The notes beneath the pieces were generated by a model that saw nothing but the letters and a program-made list of their open reading frames with translations, was not told the DNA's origin and did not search any database. A stretch of DNA of 64,000 nt from Cupriavidus necator A5-1 (GTDB lineage Bacteria > Pseudomonadota > Gammaproteobacteria > Burkholderiales > Burkholderiaceae): assembly GCF_000744095.1 (NCBI RefSeq), contig NZ_JQLI01000001.1, positions 620,001 through 684,000 of the forward strand. Reading direction: 5' to 3'. Shown piece after piece: positions 17,669 through 26,845 of the stretch. Within the stretch, counting starts at the first letter, position 1. Every line of letters begins with the position of its first letter. The position numbers and the translations under genes are program-made.

Positions 17669-18847
17669 ATGGATGCGCTGCTGCTTGCAATCTACGCGCT
17701 GGCCGTCTGGCTGGTCTTCTTCAAGTTCAAATGGCTACCATGGAACACGACTTCCATGGTCATTGTGGTCACGATTCCGGTGGTCGCCCTGACGCTGCTG
17801 GTCCTGACGCTGAACGTGGTGGCGCCTTCCTCCCATGATGTCAGGGTGGTTGGCAAGGTCCTCCAGGTGGTGCCGCAAGTGCGGGGGCGTATTGTCGAGC
17901 TTCCGGCCGAGGGTAACCGGCACTACAGCAAGGGCGATGTCCTGCTGCGCATCGACCCGACGCCGTATCAGGCCTCAGTCAAACAACTCGAGGGCAGGTT
18001 GATGGCGGACGATGCCGGGTTGGCTGAAGCGCAGGCAGCGGCGCGCCAACTCGGCGAATCCGTGCGCGGTGCGGCCGGCAAGGTTGCCACGGTGCAAGCC
18101 AAGCTGTCGCTCGCCCGCCAGCGCCTCAAGGAACATGAGGCCCTGCTTGCAGCAGGGGCCGGTTCGAAGTTCGACCGGGAAGATGCCCTGGCCCGGCAGC
18201 ACGAACTGGAAGGCGAACTGGTCAGTGCGCAAGCTGTCGAGGACGAGGCGCGGCAGAAGCTGTCGGCGAGGAGCCAGGGGGAATTCGCCGCCATCGCCAC
18301 GGCGCGCGCCAAGCGTGCGGAAACTGAAGTCATGCTCGAGAACGCCCGATGGGAACTTGGCCAAACCGAGTACCGGGCGCCCGCAGACGGCAAGGTCGTG
18401 AACCTGCAGGTGCGCGTGGGCACGATGCTGGTCCCGTTTCCGTTCTCACCGGCATTCAGCTTCGTGGAGGATGAGCAGGAGGTGGTCGCCTTCTACACGC
18501 AGAACGAGCTTTACAACGTCAAGGCGGGGGACGTTGCCGAGATCTACCTGCCGACGCATCCAGGTGAAATTATCAAGGCAAAGGTGGATTCGATCGTCTG
18601 GGCACAATCGCAAGGCCAGTTCGCGCAGGGCGGAATGATCCCGAACACTGGTGCCACGGAAGCAGTGCCGAACCGATTTGCGGTCAAGCTGGACCTGCGC
18701 GACGAATCGAAGGGCCAGATGCTTCCGGTCGGGGCTGTCGGCGCGGGTGCCATCTACACCACGCACATGAAGATGTTCCATATCGTTCGGATGGTCTTCC
18801 TGCGCGTCAGTTCCAAGCTGAACTATCTGGTATTCAAGCTCCATTAA
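17669..18847 (+). CDS. HlyD-family membrane-fusion protein (YibH/EmrA-like)
   Basis: 392 residues. One hydrophobic N-terminal region (two close segments within 5-55) anchors it. A biotinyl/lipoyl half-motif (VPQVRGRIVELPAEGNRHYS) follows, then a long helical hairpin about 100-220 rich in Ala/Glu/Arg, the second lipoyl half (YRAPADGKVVNLQVRVGTM) and a beta-barrel domain. It bridges an inner-membrane pump or DUF3302 partner to the outer-membrane factor encoded ten bases downstream. No MFS or RND pump gene is present in this operon, which is notable. Confidence 0.9.
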   Translation: MDALLLAIYALAVWLVFFKFKWLPWNTTSMVIVVTIPVVALTLLVLTLNVVAPSSHDVRVVGKVLQVVPQVRGRIVELPAEGNRHYSKGDVLLRIDPTPYQASVKQLEGRLMADDAGLAEAQAAARQLGESVRGAAGKVATVQAKLSLARQRLKEHEALLAAGAGSKFDREDALARQHELEGELVSAQAVEDEARQKLSARSQGEFAAIATARAKRAETEVMLENARWELGQTEYRAPADGKVVNLQVRVGTMLVPFPFSPAFSFVEDEQEVVAFYTQNELYNVKAGDVAEIYLPTHPGEIIKAKVDSIVWAQSQGQFAQGGMIPNTGATEAVPNRFAVKLDLRDESKGQMLPVGAVGAGAIYTTHMKMFHIVRMVFLRVSSKLNYLVFKLH

Positions 18848-18857
18848 AGGCAAGCCT

Positions 18858-20261
18858 GTGTCGTCATCTCTCAACAAGACCATTCCGGTACTGCTGACGC
18901 TGCCGCTCTCCATGCTCTTTGGCTGCGCCCTGCAGGCGCCGCCGGATAGCGCCAGCCTTCGAGGCCAGGCCGTCCCGGCGCTTGAAGGGCAGCGCACCTG
19001 GGCAAACGCGGCCGAAGCAGGCGAGCCCGCGGGCGACTGGCTTGCAAGCTTCGGCGATGCCGAGTTGCAGCGGCTGGCCCGGGAAGCGATCGCGCACAAC
19101 GGCGATCTCAGGCTGGCAGCGGTGCGCGTCGAGCAGGCGCAGGCACTCGTTACCATGCAAAGCAGCGGCCTGTTACCGAGCGCGGGCGTGAAGGGCAGGG
19201 CCGGCCATTCGGAAACCCAGTTCCTCTCGATTGGTGCGAGCTGGGAGATCGATCTCTGGGGCCGCATCCGTGCACAGTCGCGCGCGGCAAAATCCCAGTA
19301 CGCCGCTACCGCGGACGAATATCTCTGGGCGCAGCGCGTCGTCGCAGCCGCCACTGCTAAAGCATGGTTCACGCTGATCCGGTCCGCAAAGCTGGAGGAC
19401 CGGCAGCGGCAAGCCGTTGCCATACAGGAGCAACTGGTGCAGATAACCGAGCGGCGGGTTGCCATCGGTGCGGCGCCGGATACTGAGCTGGTGGAAGCGA
19501 AGAATGCGCTGCGCACGCAGGTGGATTCGCTCCGGAAGGCCGAACTGGCCAGGAGCCAGGCCGCGCAAGCCCTGGAGCTGCTGCTGGGCCGCTACCCTGC
19601 CGGGGAAATCGGGGACGGGGATAGTGTGGCGAAGCTGGAGCTGCCCGCCATGCCCGTAGCTCCGCAGGCAGGCCTGCCTGCAGACCTGCTCGATCGCCGC
19701 CCGGACTTAACGGCTGCGGCACACCGCGTCGCCGCGGCCTTCGACCTGAGGCAGTCCGCCGAGGCAGCGCGGCTGCCAAGCATTTCAATCAGCGCGGCCA
19801 TTACTGGCATCCGCAGCGACGTGCTGCTGCTCAACCAGGCCGGCACTCCGATCAAGGGACTGAATGGCGCGATCTTCGCGCCGCTGTTCACGGGGGGAGA
19901 GCTCAAGGCCAGGGCGGACTACTACAGCGCCGAGCAGAAGGCCGCCATGATCGCATATGGCAACAGTGCCCTGCAGGCACTGGGCGAGGTCGATGCGGGG
20001 TTGCGTGCTGAATCGAATCTTGCAGATCGCACCAGACAACTGCAGGATCGGGTGAACGAGAGCCAGCTATTGGTACAGCGCGAGGAGGCACGCGTAAGCA
20101 TTGGTGCTTCCGACCCGCGCGGCGTCCTGAAGGCTCGGCAGACACTGCTGGCTGCCGAGATGAATCTGATCAACGTGCGGGGCGATCATCTCAACCAGCG
20201 TATTGCGCTGCTGTTGGCGTTGGGGGGAGACTGGAGCGGGAGAACCAGGGAAAGCGCTTGA
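18858..20261 (+). CDS. Outer-membrane efflux lipoprotein (NodT/OprM family)
   Basis: 467 residues, GTG start at 18858. Lipoprotein signal with lipobox MLFGC at about residue 23. Two OEP repeats: the first includes GDWLASFGDAELQRLAREAI (about 57-76) and IGASWEIDLWGRIRAQSRAA (about 125), the second PADLLDRRPDLTAAAHRVAA (about 275) and TPIKGLNGAIFAPLFTGGEL (about 335). Forms the trimeric exit duct for the adaptor encoded upstream. It ends 66 bases before a convergent gene. Confidence 0.92.
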   Translation: MSSSLNKTIPVLLTLPLSMLFGCALQAPPDSASLRGQAVPALEGQRTWANAAEAGEPAGDWLASFGDAELQRLAREAIAHNGDLRLAAVRVEQAQALVTMQSSGLLPSAGVKGRAGHSETQFLSIGASWEIDLWGRIRAQSRAAKSQYAATADEYLWAQRVVAAATAKAWFTLIRSAKLEDRQRQAVAIQEQLVQITERRVAIGAAPDTELVEAKNALRTQVDSLRKAELARSQAAQALELLLGRYPAGEIGDGDSVAKLELPAMPVAPQAGLPADLLDRRPDLTAAAHRVAAAFDLRQSAEAARLPSISISAAITGIRSDVLLLNQAGTPIKGLNGAIFAPLFTGGELKARADYYSAEQKAAMIAYGNSALQALGEVDAGLRAESNLADRTRQLQDRVNESQLLVQREEARVSIGASDPRGVLKARQTLLAAEMNLINVRGDHLNQRIALLLALGGDWSGRTRESA

Positions 20262-20327
20262 ATGAGCCAGCGCCCTCGCATACGAATTCAGCCTTTTGCT
20301 CCGCGGATATGGCACCGGCACTTCTCA

Positions 20328-21698
20328 CTATTGGTCCGGTATTCGGTCGCCGAGGGACGTCTTGACCTTCGCGGCTGCCTGGGAAATCCGGTCTCGGACG
20401 ACGCCAATCGCCTGCTTGAGGGCGTAGACATCCTGGAAGTAGCGCTGCGGCAGCCGTATCTGGCTGGCGTGCGCGTCGATGTTCTCGATCTCGTCGCGCC
20501 ATTGCGCCACCTGCTCTGTGGTCGGCTCGCCGTTTCTCCAGATTTCATCTTCCAGCGCCTTGATCTCGTGGTACCAGACTACAAGCCGTTTCTTGTACCG
20601 CGCCTCTATCATGCGCGGCAATGCCTGCAGCAAGCCGAGCAGCAAAGCCATGAAGGGCAGCAGGATCAGCAGGCGCCGTTCGATGAAGCTGGCGAGCCAG
20701 AAAGGGAGGTAGCGCTGCAGGAAGGGGCGTCCGGACTTGAAGTAGCGCGTGCTTTCGTCCGAGATCGGAAACTCGCTCGTATTCAGGTTGGGAAACGTGC
20801 CCAGCCGCGTGAAGTAGTCCTCGCCGCCATGCACGGACTTGGTTACCTCCAGCAACAGGTAGACCAGGGCAGGGTGGAGGGTGTCCTTGGAGACCAGCAG
20901 GGCCGTGGCGGCCAGCAGCGTGACATCCGCTTGCGGAAGATCCTTGGAGATGCTGGTCGATGCGCGCGGGAATGTGAGCTTGGAGAGAGAGGGAAACCTC
21001 TGCACCAGGGCGTCGGCCTGGGCGAAATTCATCAGCTTCAGGTCGCTGTTCAGCAGCTTCTGCTGCATGTCGGCATCCGGCCTCCCGATGAAGAAGGCGG
21101 CGTCGAGCTGGCCACCGAGGAGGCGTTGATAGGCCTGGGTAGCGTCCATTTCCAGCAGCATGCTGTTGCTCGCGTTGACGCCACTATGTTTGAGCAATAC
21201 GCGCGAGATATTCAGCAGGCCGCTGCCGGGTACGCCGATCGAGATCCGCTTGCCGCTTAGCTGTGCCAGCCGGTCGATCGTGGCCTTGCCACGATAGAAC
21301 ACCCAGATCGGTTCGTAGGCAACGGCGGCAATGGTCTGCAGGTGGTCGGCTTCCGTCGGGGTGGTGGTGCCTGACTGGATGAAGCCGACGTCGTATTCGC
21401 TGTCGGGATCCGTCAGCCTCGCATAATTCTCGACCGATCCGGCGGAGTTGCGGATATCAAGTGTGATGCCGTCGCGTTTGAGGAGAGGGGCATAGCGATC
21501 CGCAAAGCCGCGGTAGATGCCCTTGTCCGCGCCGGTTGTGATTACGATGGTGCGCTGGATAGCGGGTTCGAGGACGACCTCCACTCCCCAGCCCAAGGCA
21601 GCGACCAGCATGATGGCGCCAGTGATCACAAGCCGCCGGCGCCCCGGTGTCATGGGCGCCTTCTGGCTGCGTCGGAGCGCTGGGTTGGGCCTGGGCAT
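20328..21698 (-). CDS. TAXI-family TRAP-type solute-binding protein, membrane-anchored
   Basis: 456 residues. TM near residues 22-42 acts as an uncleaved anchor. The TAXI binding domain follows (IVITTGADKGIYRGFADRYA, about 50-69; NSAGSVENYARLTDPDSEYD; VYAPIWVFYR-like region). A second TM at about 360-385 (RRLLILLPFMALLLGLLQAL) precedes a helical cytoplasmic tail ending QAAAKVKTSLGDRIPDQ. This two-TM architecture differs from secreted TAXI proteins, so it may be a sensor or scaffold. No TRAP permease genes are nearby. AGAGAG precedes ATG 21698. Confidence 0.85.
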   Translation of the reverse strand: MPRPNPALRRSQKAPMTPGRRRLVITGAIMLVAALGWGVEVVLEPAIQRTIVITTGADKGIYRGFADRYAPLLKRDGITLDIRNSAGSVENYARLTDPDSEYDVGFIQSGTTTPTEADHLQTIAAVAYEPIWVFYRGKATIDRLAQLSGKRISIGVPGSGLLNISRVLLKHSGVNASNSMLLEMDATQAYQRLLGGQLDAAFFIGRPDADMQQKLLNSDLKLMNFAQADALVQRFPSLSKLTFPRASTSISKDLPQADVTLLAATALLVSKDTLHPALVYLLLEVTKSVHGGEDYFTRLGTFPNLNTSEFPISDESTRYFKSGRPFLQRYLPFWLASFIERRLLILLPFMALLLGLLQALPRMIEARYKKRLVVWYHEIKALEDEIWRNGEPTTEQVAQWRDEIENIDAHASQIRLPQRYFQDVYALKQAIGVVRDRISQAAAKVKTSLGDRIPDQ

Positions 21699-21840
21699 TG
21701 CTTGGCTCTCTTGTCAGGTTTCTTCTATGCCGTATGGCTTGGGCGCCATACGATATCAGATTGTCCTGTAGCGAAGCTGGCGATTGCGCCAGCAGGCGGG
21801 GCAACGCCGCGTTCCGTAACGCCAATGCGCGACGGTACCT

Positions 21841-21878
21841 GGGGTGATCGTCCTTTTCCTGCAGATTGATACGGTTAT
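21841..21878 (+). repeat. Left terminal inverted repeat of the Tn3-family transposon
   Basis: 38 bp starting GGGGTGATCGTCCTTTTCCT and ending in ACGGTTAT. An identical copy occurs at 49314-49351. Confidence 0.85.
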
Positions 21879-21994
21879 GAGTCAGCCCAGACCCCTTGTT
21901 GGGTTGGGTTGCAGCCCATTCGCCTGACCTTATTGCGGCCATCCGAGCACTTGTCGTACAGTTTTGTCCCGAACGACACCAACGAAAAGTGTAG

Positions 21995-24894
21995 ATATCG
22001 GCATTTTCGTATCGCTACGTTGGCAGGGAAGAGTTGCCCGCCCGGTTGACCGAATTTGACCTGAGGCAGTTTTTTCAGCTCACCAGTGCTGACATCGCGG
22101 CAATACGGGAGCGGTTTCGGGCCGACAGATACGCCGCGGTCGGCCTACAGCTCGTTTGCCTCCGGGCCTTCGGTCGGCCGTTGGACCGGTTTGCTGCCGT
22201 TCCGCGCAATCTCCTTCGGTACCTGTGTGAAGCTTTCTCCGCGCCGCTGTTGTCGATTGCCAGCCTGAAGACGCTGTACCAGCGACGCCCGACGTTGTAC
22301 GAGCATCAGCAATGGGTCAAGGAGCACCTTGGCATCAAGGCGCTCGATGTCACCAGCCAGGCCGCTTTGCTGGAGATGCTCCGCGTGCAAGCTGCCGCAG
22401 CGCCACACGTGGATGAACTCGTCACCACTGCCCAGCGATGGCTCCACGATCGCTGCCTCCTCATTCCCGGCCAGCGCCAGCTCACAGACTTGGCACGGCA
22501 TGCATTTTCCGCCTACGAGGCGCAAATGCTCGCGGCGGTCAACCGCGCAGTGCCGGCGGCCACGCTGCAGCACTGCATGGAATCCGTCCGCAGTCCGCGG
22601 GCTGACGGCACTGCAACACACCTCGAGTGGATCAAGGCGCCTTCCGGGCGCAATGGCCCCAAGAACCTCGCTGAAACGCTGGACACGATCCGCTACCTGA
22701 AGTCCCTTGCTGTGCACGAGTGGAACCTGGATGACATCGCGTTGCCCAAACTGCGTGCCTATGCGCAGAAGGTGCAAGCAAGGCGCCCGGGCAAGACCAA
22801 AGCACTGAAGGGGAGCACCCAGGCGCTCGAACTGGTGTGCTTTCTGCGGATGGGCTTGCTGGAACTCACCGATATCGCGATGCACCAGACCAGCCGACGC
22901 ACACCCGTTCTGCCGTGGAAGGCAGGCAGCAGGCGCTCAAGGCCAAGGCCGTTCTGCAAGACAAGAGCAAGTCCACCACGCAGCGAGTGGATGAAGCCCT
23001 GACGCACCTGGCCGTCGTCACCGACGGGGCGCAATCGAGCTTTGCGTCACACGTGCGGGCGGCGCTGACCAGTAGCCATCAGCGGGTTCACGCTCTGCTG
23101 TCGGGCCTGGAAGACCTGGAGTTCGGAGGCAGGGAGGACGATCCCGGCTTTGCGAACCTCAAGGCATGGCGCGAACTGCAGACGAGGAAGCTCAATGCTC
23201 TGCCAGAAGACTTTACGGAGACCGGCGTTGGCACGGCGTGGCATGACCTCGTCCATGACCCTGACCCAAAGCGCGGCTACCAGGCCTTCGCTGCTTGCAC
23301 GATGATGTCGCTACACAAGAGCCTGCGTCGGGGCAGCGTATGGATTGACCACTCGATGCGCTTTCGTGATCGCGACCAAATGCTCATTCCTGCCAAGGAG
23401 TGGGAGCGCGACCGTGCCAAGTACCGCGCGCTGTTGGGCCTGCCAGCCACCGCTGATACCTTCATCGAACAGCTACTGGATACGCTTCGTGCTGGCGTGG
23501 CTGTGGTGGCCGAGGCCTGCGCTCAAGGCAAGATCGATATTGGAAACGATGGCATGCTTCACCTGCCGGCGATTGTGCCGCTGGAGCAGGACGATGAGCC
23601 GCGCCGCACGCGCGACTTGATCTACAAGACAATCGGCGATGTGCAGTTTCCGGACCTATTGCTGGAGGTCGACGCGTCGACCAATTTCAGCGAGGTGCTA
23701 CTCGGGCACCGGGCAGAGTCCGTGGCCGAACTGCTGTCGACCTATGCGGCCTTGCTCGCCCATGGCACCGAGATCGACGCCAAGGGCATCGCAGCAATGA
23801 TTCCCGGCATCGACACCGCTCAGGTGTCACTTGCCATGCGCGCGCTGGAGACCCATGGCCATTTGCGCAGGGCCAACGAGGTGGTGTCCGAATTCCAGGG
23901 AAAGATCCCGTTAGCCACGCACTGGGGCACCGGAAATAAGGCATCGGCCGACATGATGAGATGTCATTGGACGTTTCACGGCATCTGTGGATCGCTCGCG
24001 TTGATCCGCGCCGACGCACCTACGCGGCCGGCATCTACACCCACGTGCTCGACAAGTGGGGCATCGTCTATGATCAACCGATCGTCTTGAACGAGCGTCA
24101 GGCAGGGGTTGCAATCGAGGGTGTGGAGCAGCACAACCGCAGCGAGGACCATATCCGCCTGTCGTTACTGGCAGTGGACACGCACGGCTACACGAACGCC
24201 GCGATGGCCACGGCCAAGGGCCTGAGTTTCGATCTATGTCCGCGCCTGCGCGATCTGGCAGAGCGCAAGCTGTACCTGCCTGCAGAGTTCAAGGTGCCGG
24301 AACGTATCGAGCGTGTCACCACGAAGCGCTTGTCCTTGAGAGCCATACGCCTGGGTTGGGACGATTTCCTCCGGGTGCTGGCATCGATCCGTATCGGCCG
24401 CATTAGCGCTGAGCTCGCGATGCAACGGTTCGGCAGCGCCGCCAGGACCAACAAGGCGCACAAAGCTGCCGAGCATCTCGGTCGGCTGTTGCGTAGCATC
24501 TTCCTGTGCGACTATGTGACCATTGAAGACTTCCGCCGTGAAATCCATACATTGCTCAGCCGGGGGGGAGTCGGTGCACCAGCTGCAGCGCGCGATCCAT
24601 GCTGGCCGGGTACCACACGAACGCGGCCGGCGAGGCGATGAGATGAAGGCGATCTCGGGGGCGCACGCGCTTCTGACCAACATCGTACTGGCGTGGAACA
24701 CCCACCGCATGAACGATGTCGTCGAGCGTTTGCGCAAGAGTGGTACGAATATCGAGGACGCTTGGCTGCGCCGCATGGGGCCCGGGCATTTCGGACACAT
24801 CAACTTCCGTGAGACTTTCAGCTTCGGTGTGGATCGCTACACTGAGGCGCTCATCCAAGGCCGCCGCGCGGCTATCGGAGGGGCAATGACATGA
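21995..24894 (+). pseudogene. tnpA: Tn3-family transposase tnpA, frameshifted
   Basis: Nearly full-length transposase coding region of about 960 codons. The N-terminal DUF4158 domain reads ELPARLTEFDLRQFFQLTSA; the codon at the expected start is ATA (21995) instead of the TTG in the second copy. Frame breaks occur near 22900 (after TDIAMHQTSRRT), near 23960 (after GNKASADMM), and near 24560 (after REIHTLLSRG), where the next frame resumes with ESVHQLQRAI. The C-terminal DDE_Tnp_Tn3 part includes NTHRMNDVVERLRKSG and MGPGHFGHINFRETFSF. At least three frameshifts make it inactive. Confidence 0.88.
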
Positions 24895-25420
24895 CCGCAA
24901 CATCAAACACCGCAGAGCACAATCCATCAGCAGCCGAAAATCGGCACGCCGCAGTGGCTCGAGGCCGAGAAATGCGTGGATTCGCGTGGTCGGCAAGGGC
25001 CGCAAGGCCGGAAGTGTGTGCTGCCACCGCTGGCCCGCCGTGCGCTCGATCGCTACCTCGTGGAGCGTGGACTGCCAGTGGCGCCATCGAAGTGGCGACC
25101 CATCGACGCCGCTCATCGGCAGCTTGGGCGAAGAGGGTGGGATCACCGCCTGGCGTTTGTGACGGGTGATGAAGCGATTTTTCGCGACCGCCGCCGCCGT
25201 CGTCGAAGACGGCGGCCCGGCCTTGGCCGAAAATCTGCGGCGCGCGAACCCGCACTGGACGAGGCACACCCATGCAACTCACTTGCTCAACGGTGGCGCG
25301 GAACTCACGACCGTGCGCGACAACTTGCGGCACTCGTCCCTGGCCACGACTTCGATGGACCTGCATGCGGACGACGTCCGGCGTGCGAAGCAGGTAGCCG
25401 ATCAGTTCGGCGCACCCTAA
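24891..25420 (+). pseudogene. Tyrosine recombinase (TnpI-like resolvase), degenerate
   Basis: ATG at 24891 overlaps the tnpA stop (ATGA), so the gene was translationally coupled. The readable parts shift frame: WIRVVGKGRKAGSV, then LPPLARRALDRYLVERGLPV, then ANPHWTRHTHATHLLNGGAE ending in LRHSSLATTSMDLHADDV. The HxxR box (HTRHTH-like) and second His (RHSS) are present, but the catalytic tyrosine expected in TTSMYLHAD is Asp (GAC for TAC). Length is about half the normal 330-350 residues. Dead by frameshift, deletion and active-site loss. Confidence 0.75.
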
Positions 25421-25549
25421 GCATGTCCCTCCGTGTGCCAGCTTCGCAAGGGCGGAAATGGTGGGCAAGCGTACCAATCTGCAAAAAAGGACCGTGCGGC
25501 GCGATTGGAGGCTCACTAAGTCATTGTTACAGAACGTCTTTTTTTCTGC

Positions 25550-25587
25550 CTGACCGTATCAATCTGCAGCAATAGGACGATAACCCC
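25550..25587 (-). repeat. Right terminal inverted repeat of the Tn3-family transposon
   Basis: Read on the minus strand it begins GGGGTTATCGTCCTATTGCT. It differs from the left repeat at positions 6, 15, 18, 36 and 38. Confidence 0.85.
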
Positions 25588-25592
25588 AGGTG

Positions 25593-25990
25593 GGGCGCGT
25601 TGCTGTCGCTGCTCATCTGCGCCATTGGCGTCAATGGTGGGGGTGGATACCCTTTTCGTCGCTGGCGCTGCGGGACTGGTCCTTTCGCTTTCCTATGAAA
25701 TAGACGCTCTCACTCGGGTGCTCTCATTCGGGCCGCTGGTATTTCTTGGCGAGGGTTCATACTGCATCTACATCGTGCAGCGAATCCCTCAGTATCTGTT
25801 CTCCTTCGCGAGGTCCCGGCTGCCCGACCTTGCCATGATGCCGGCTGCGGTGCAGGCTTTGATCCTGTTGGCGCTGACGGTCGGCGCTTCTGTCTTTCTT
25901 CACTACATGATAGAAAAGCCGATGCGGTCCCGGATCAACCGCTACTTCGGTTCAAGCCGCAAGCGGGGCGGGTCACTGGCGACTCCCTGA
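25593..25990 (+). pseudogene. Acyltransferase_3 (OafA-like) C-terminal fragment
   Basis: Starts six bases after the transposon end. It reads LLSLLICAIGVNG, shifts one base in a run of Gs, then continues TLFVAGAAGLVLSLSYEIDA, FLGEGSYCIYIVQRIP and VFLHYMIEKPMRSRINRYF, the last transmembrane helices and characteristic EKPMR end of sugar O-acyltransferases. About two-thirds of the gene is missing. It belonged to the exopolysaccharide cluster downstream. Confidence 0.7.
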
Positions 25991-26218
25991 GGACTGACGG
26001 CAAGGGTCGCAGGTCCAGTTATAGCCGCGCACCAACTGGCTGGCCCCTTGGCGCAAAGCTACGCTCGTCGTGAAACTACAATGACCCGCCGTCCAGGATC
26101 AATACTTCTCGAATCAACGCAAGGTGATCAGGGTCGGACTGAATATCTTCTGGACTGTGATAGCGTAACGGTTGCACCGGGCGGCCTTGTCGTCGAAGGC
26201 GTGGAATTACGGCGTCAG

Positions 26219-26332
26219 TGCGAATTGTCGCCTACGGCAAGCAGACCGGTGTGTATGCCGTATTCTTCGACGGCGAAGTGTATGCGCCGTTCCGGCACGA
26301 GGACTTTGAGGTGGTGCGACATGGCGAGTGAA
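26219..26332 (+). other. Short protein-like frame
   Basis: Reads VRIVAYGKQTGVYAVFFDGE, then VYAPFRHEDFEVVRHGE and a stop. It looks like the end of a real gene but has no identified start or family. Confidence 0.3.
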
Positions 26333-26369
26333 TACGCCAGGTGGCAATGCGTTCCGACAGGGTACTTGA

Positions 26370-26708
26370 ACCGGTATCCGATTTCAGCCGCATAGAGACA
26401 GTGCCGAATGCGATCACTATGAGGCTGCGGCAAGTCTGCTGCAGCTATCCGCGATGGCTTCCGGTCTGGTGGTCGTTGATGCGGCACTGTCATTGCTGGC
26501 GATCCATATGCGTAAGCCGAACTGGCTGGTAGAGAAATGGCTGCTTGTGCTTCTCACCATGATCGTGGTGGACCTCGTCACGGTCCCGAACTACGGTGCA
26601 CGCGGCGCCGTCTATGGCTATATCGCCGGCTATGCGGTAGCAATGATTGCCGGCATCGGGTTCTTTATCCGGTCCCGTGAGACAGTCGCGGTAAAGCAGG
26701 CGGTGTAA
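26370..26708 (+). pseudogene. Polysaccharide flippase (Wzx-like) C-terminal fragment
   Basis: Open frame without proper start reading DHYEAAASLLQLSAMASGLV, VEKWLLVLLTMIVVDLVTVP, NYGARGAVYGYIAGYAVAMI and a final helix. The NYGARGAVYGY motif and helix spacing match the last segments of oligosaccharide flippases. The rest of the gene is missing upstream. Confidence 0.55.
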
Positions 26709-26845
26709 CCGCCGGCGCGATCTCCAATGATACTTTCGGATTGTTCAAGCACATAAGACCACCCGCGGGCAATCTCATGCACCATGAGGCCTGAGGCCGC
26801 AGCGGCACGCTGCGGCCTCACTCGCGTTCAAGGCCCTGACATACC

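Larger units (their letters stand above)
21841..25587 (+). mobile_element. Tn3-family transposon, degenerate, with tnpA and tyrosine recombinase
   Basis: Bounded by 38-bp terminal inverted repeats beginning GGGG (33 of 38 positions identical). It carries a transposase pseudogene and a tyrosine-recombinase pseudogene in the same direction. The 5-bp flanks (TACCT left, AGGTG right) are not a direct repeat, so no target duplication is visible. The right flank is a truncated acyltransferase gene. A second, truncated copy starts at 49314. Confidence 0.85.

Noticed and set aside
20262..21260. 332-residue plus-strand open frame
   Set aside because: Antisense to the TAXI protein gene, whose motifs are clear. 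The frame has no family features; it is an artefact of high GC.
22145..22885. 246-residue minus-strand open frame
   Set aside because: Antisense to the transposase, which has recognisable homology and a second copy.
21836..25592. Target-site duplication of the transposon
   Set aside because: Flanks TACCT and AGGTG are not direct repeats; CCT/AGG is an inverted match that could be mistaken for longer terminal repeats, but the second copy has a different flank (TATCA), so the repeat starts at GGGG.
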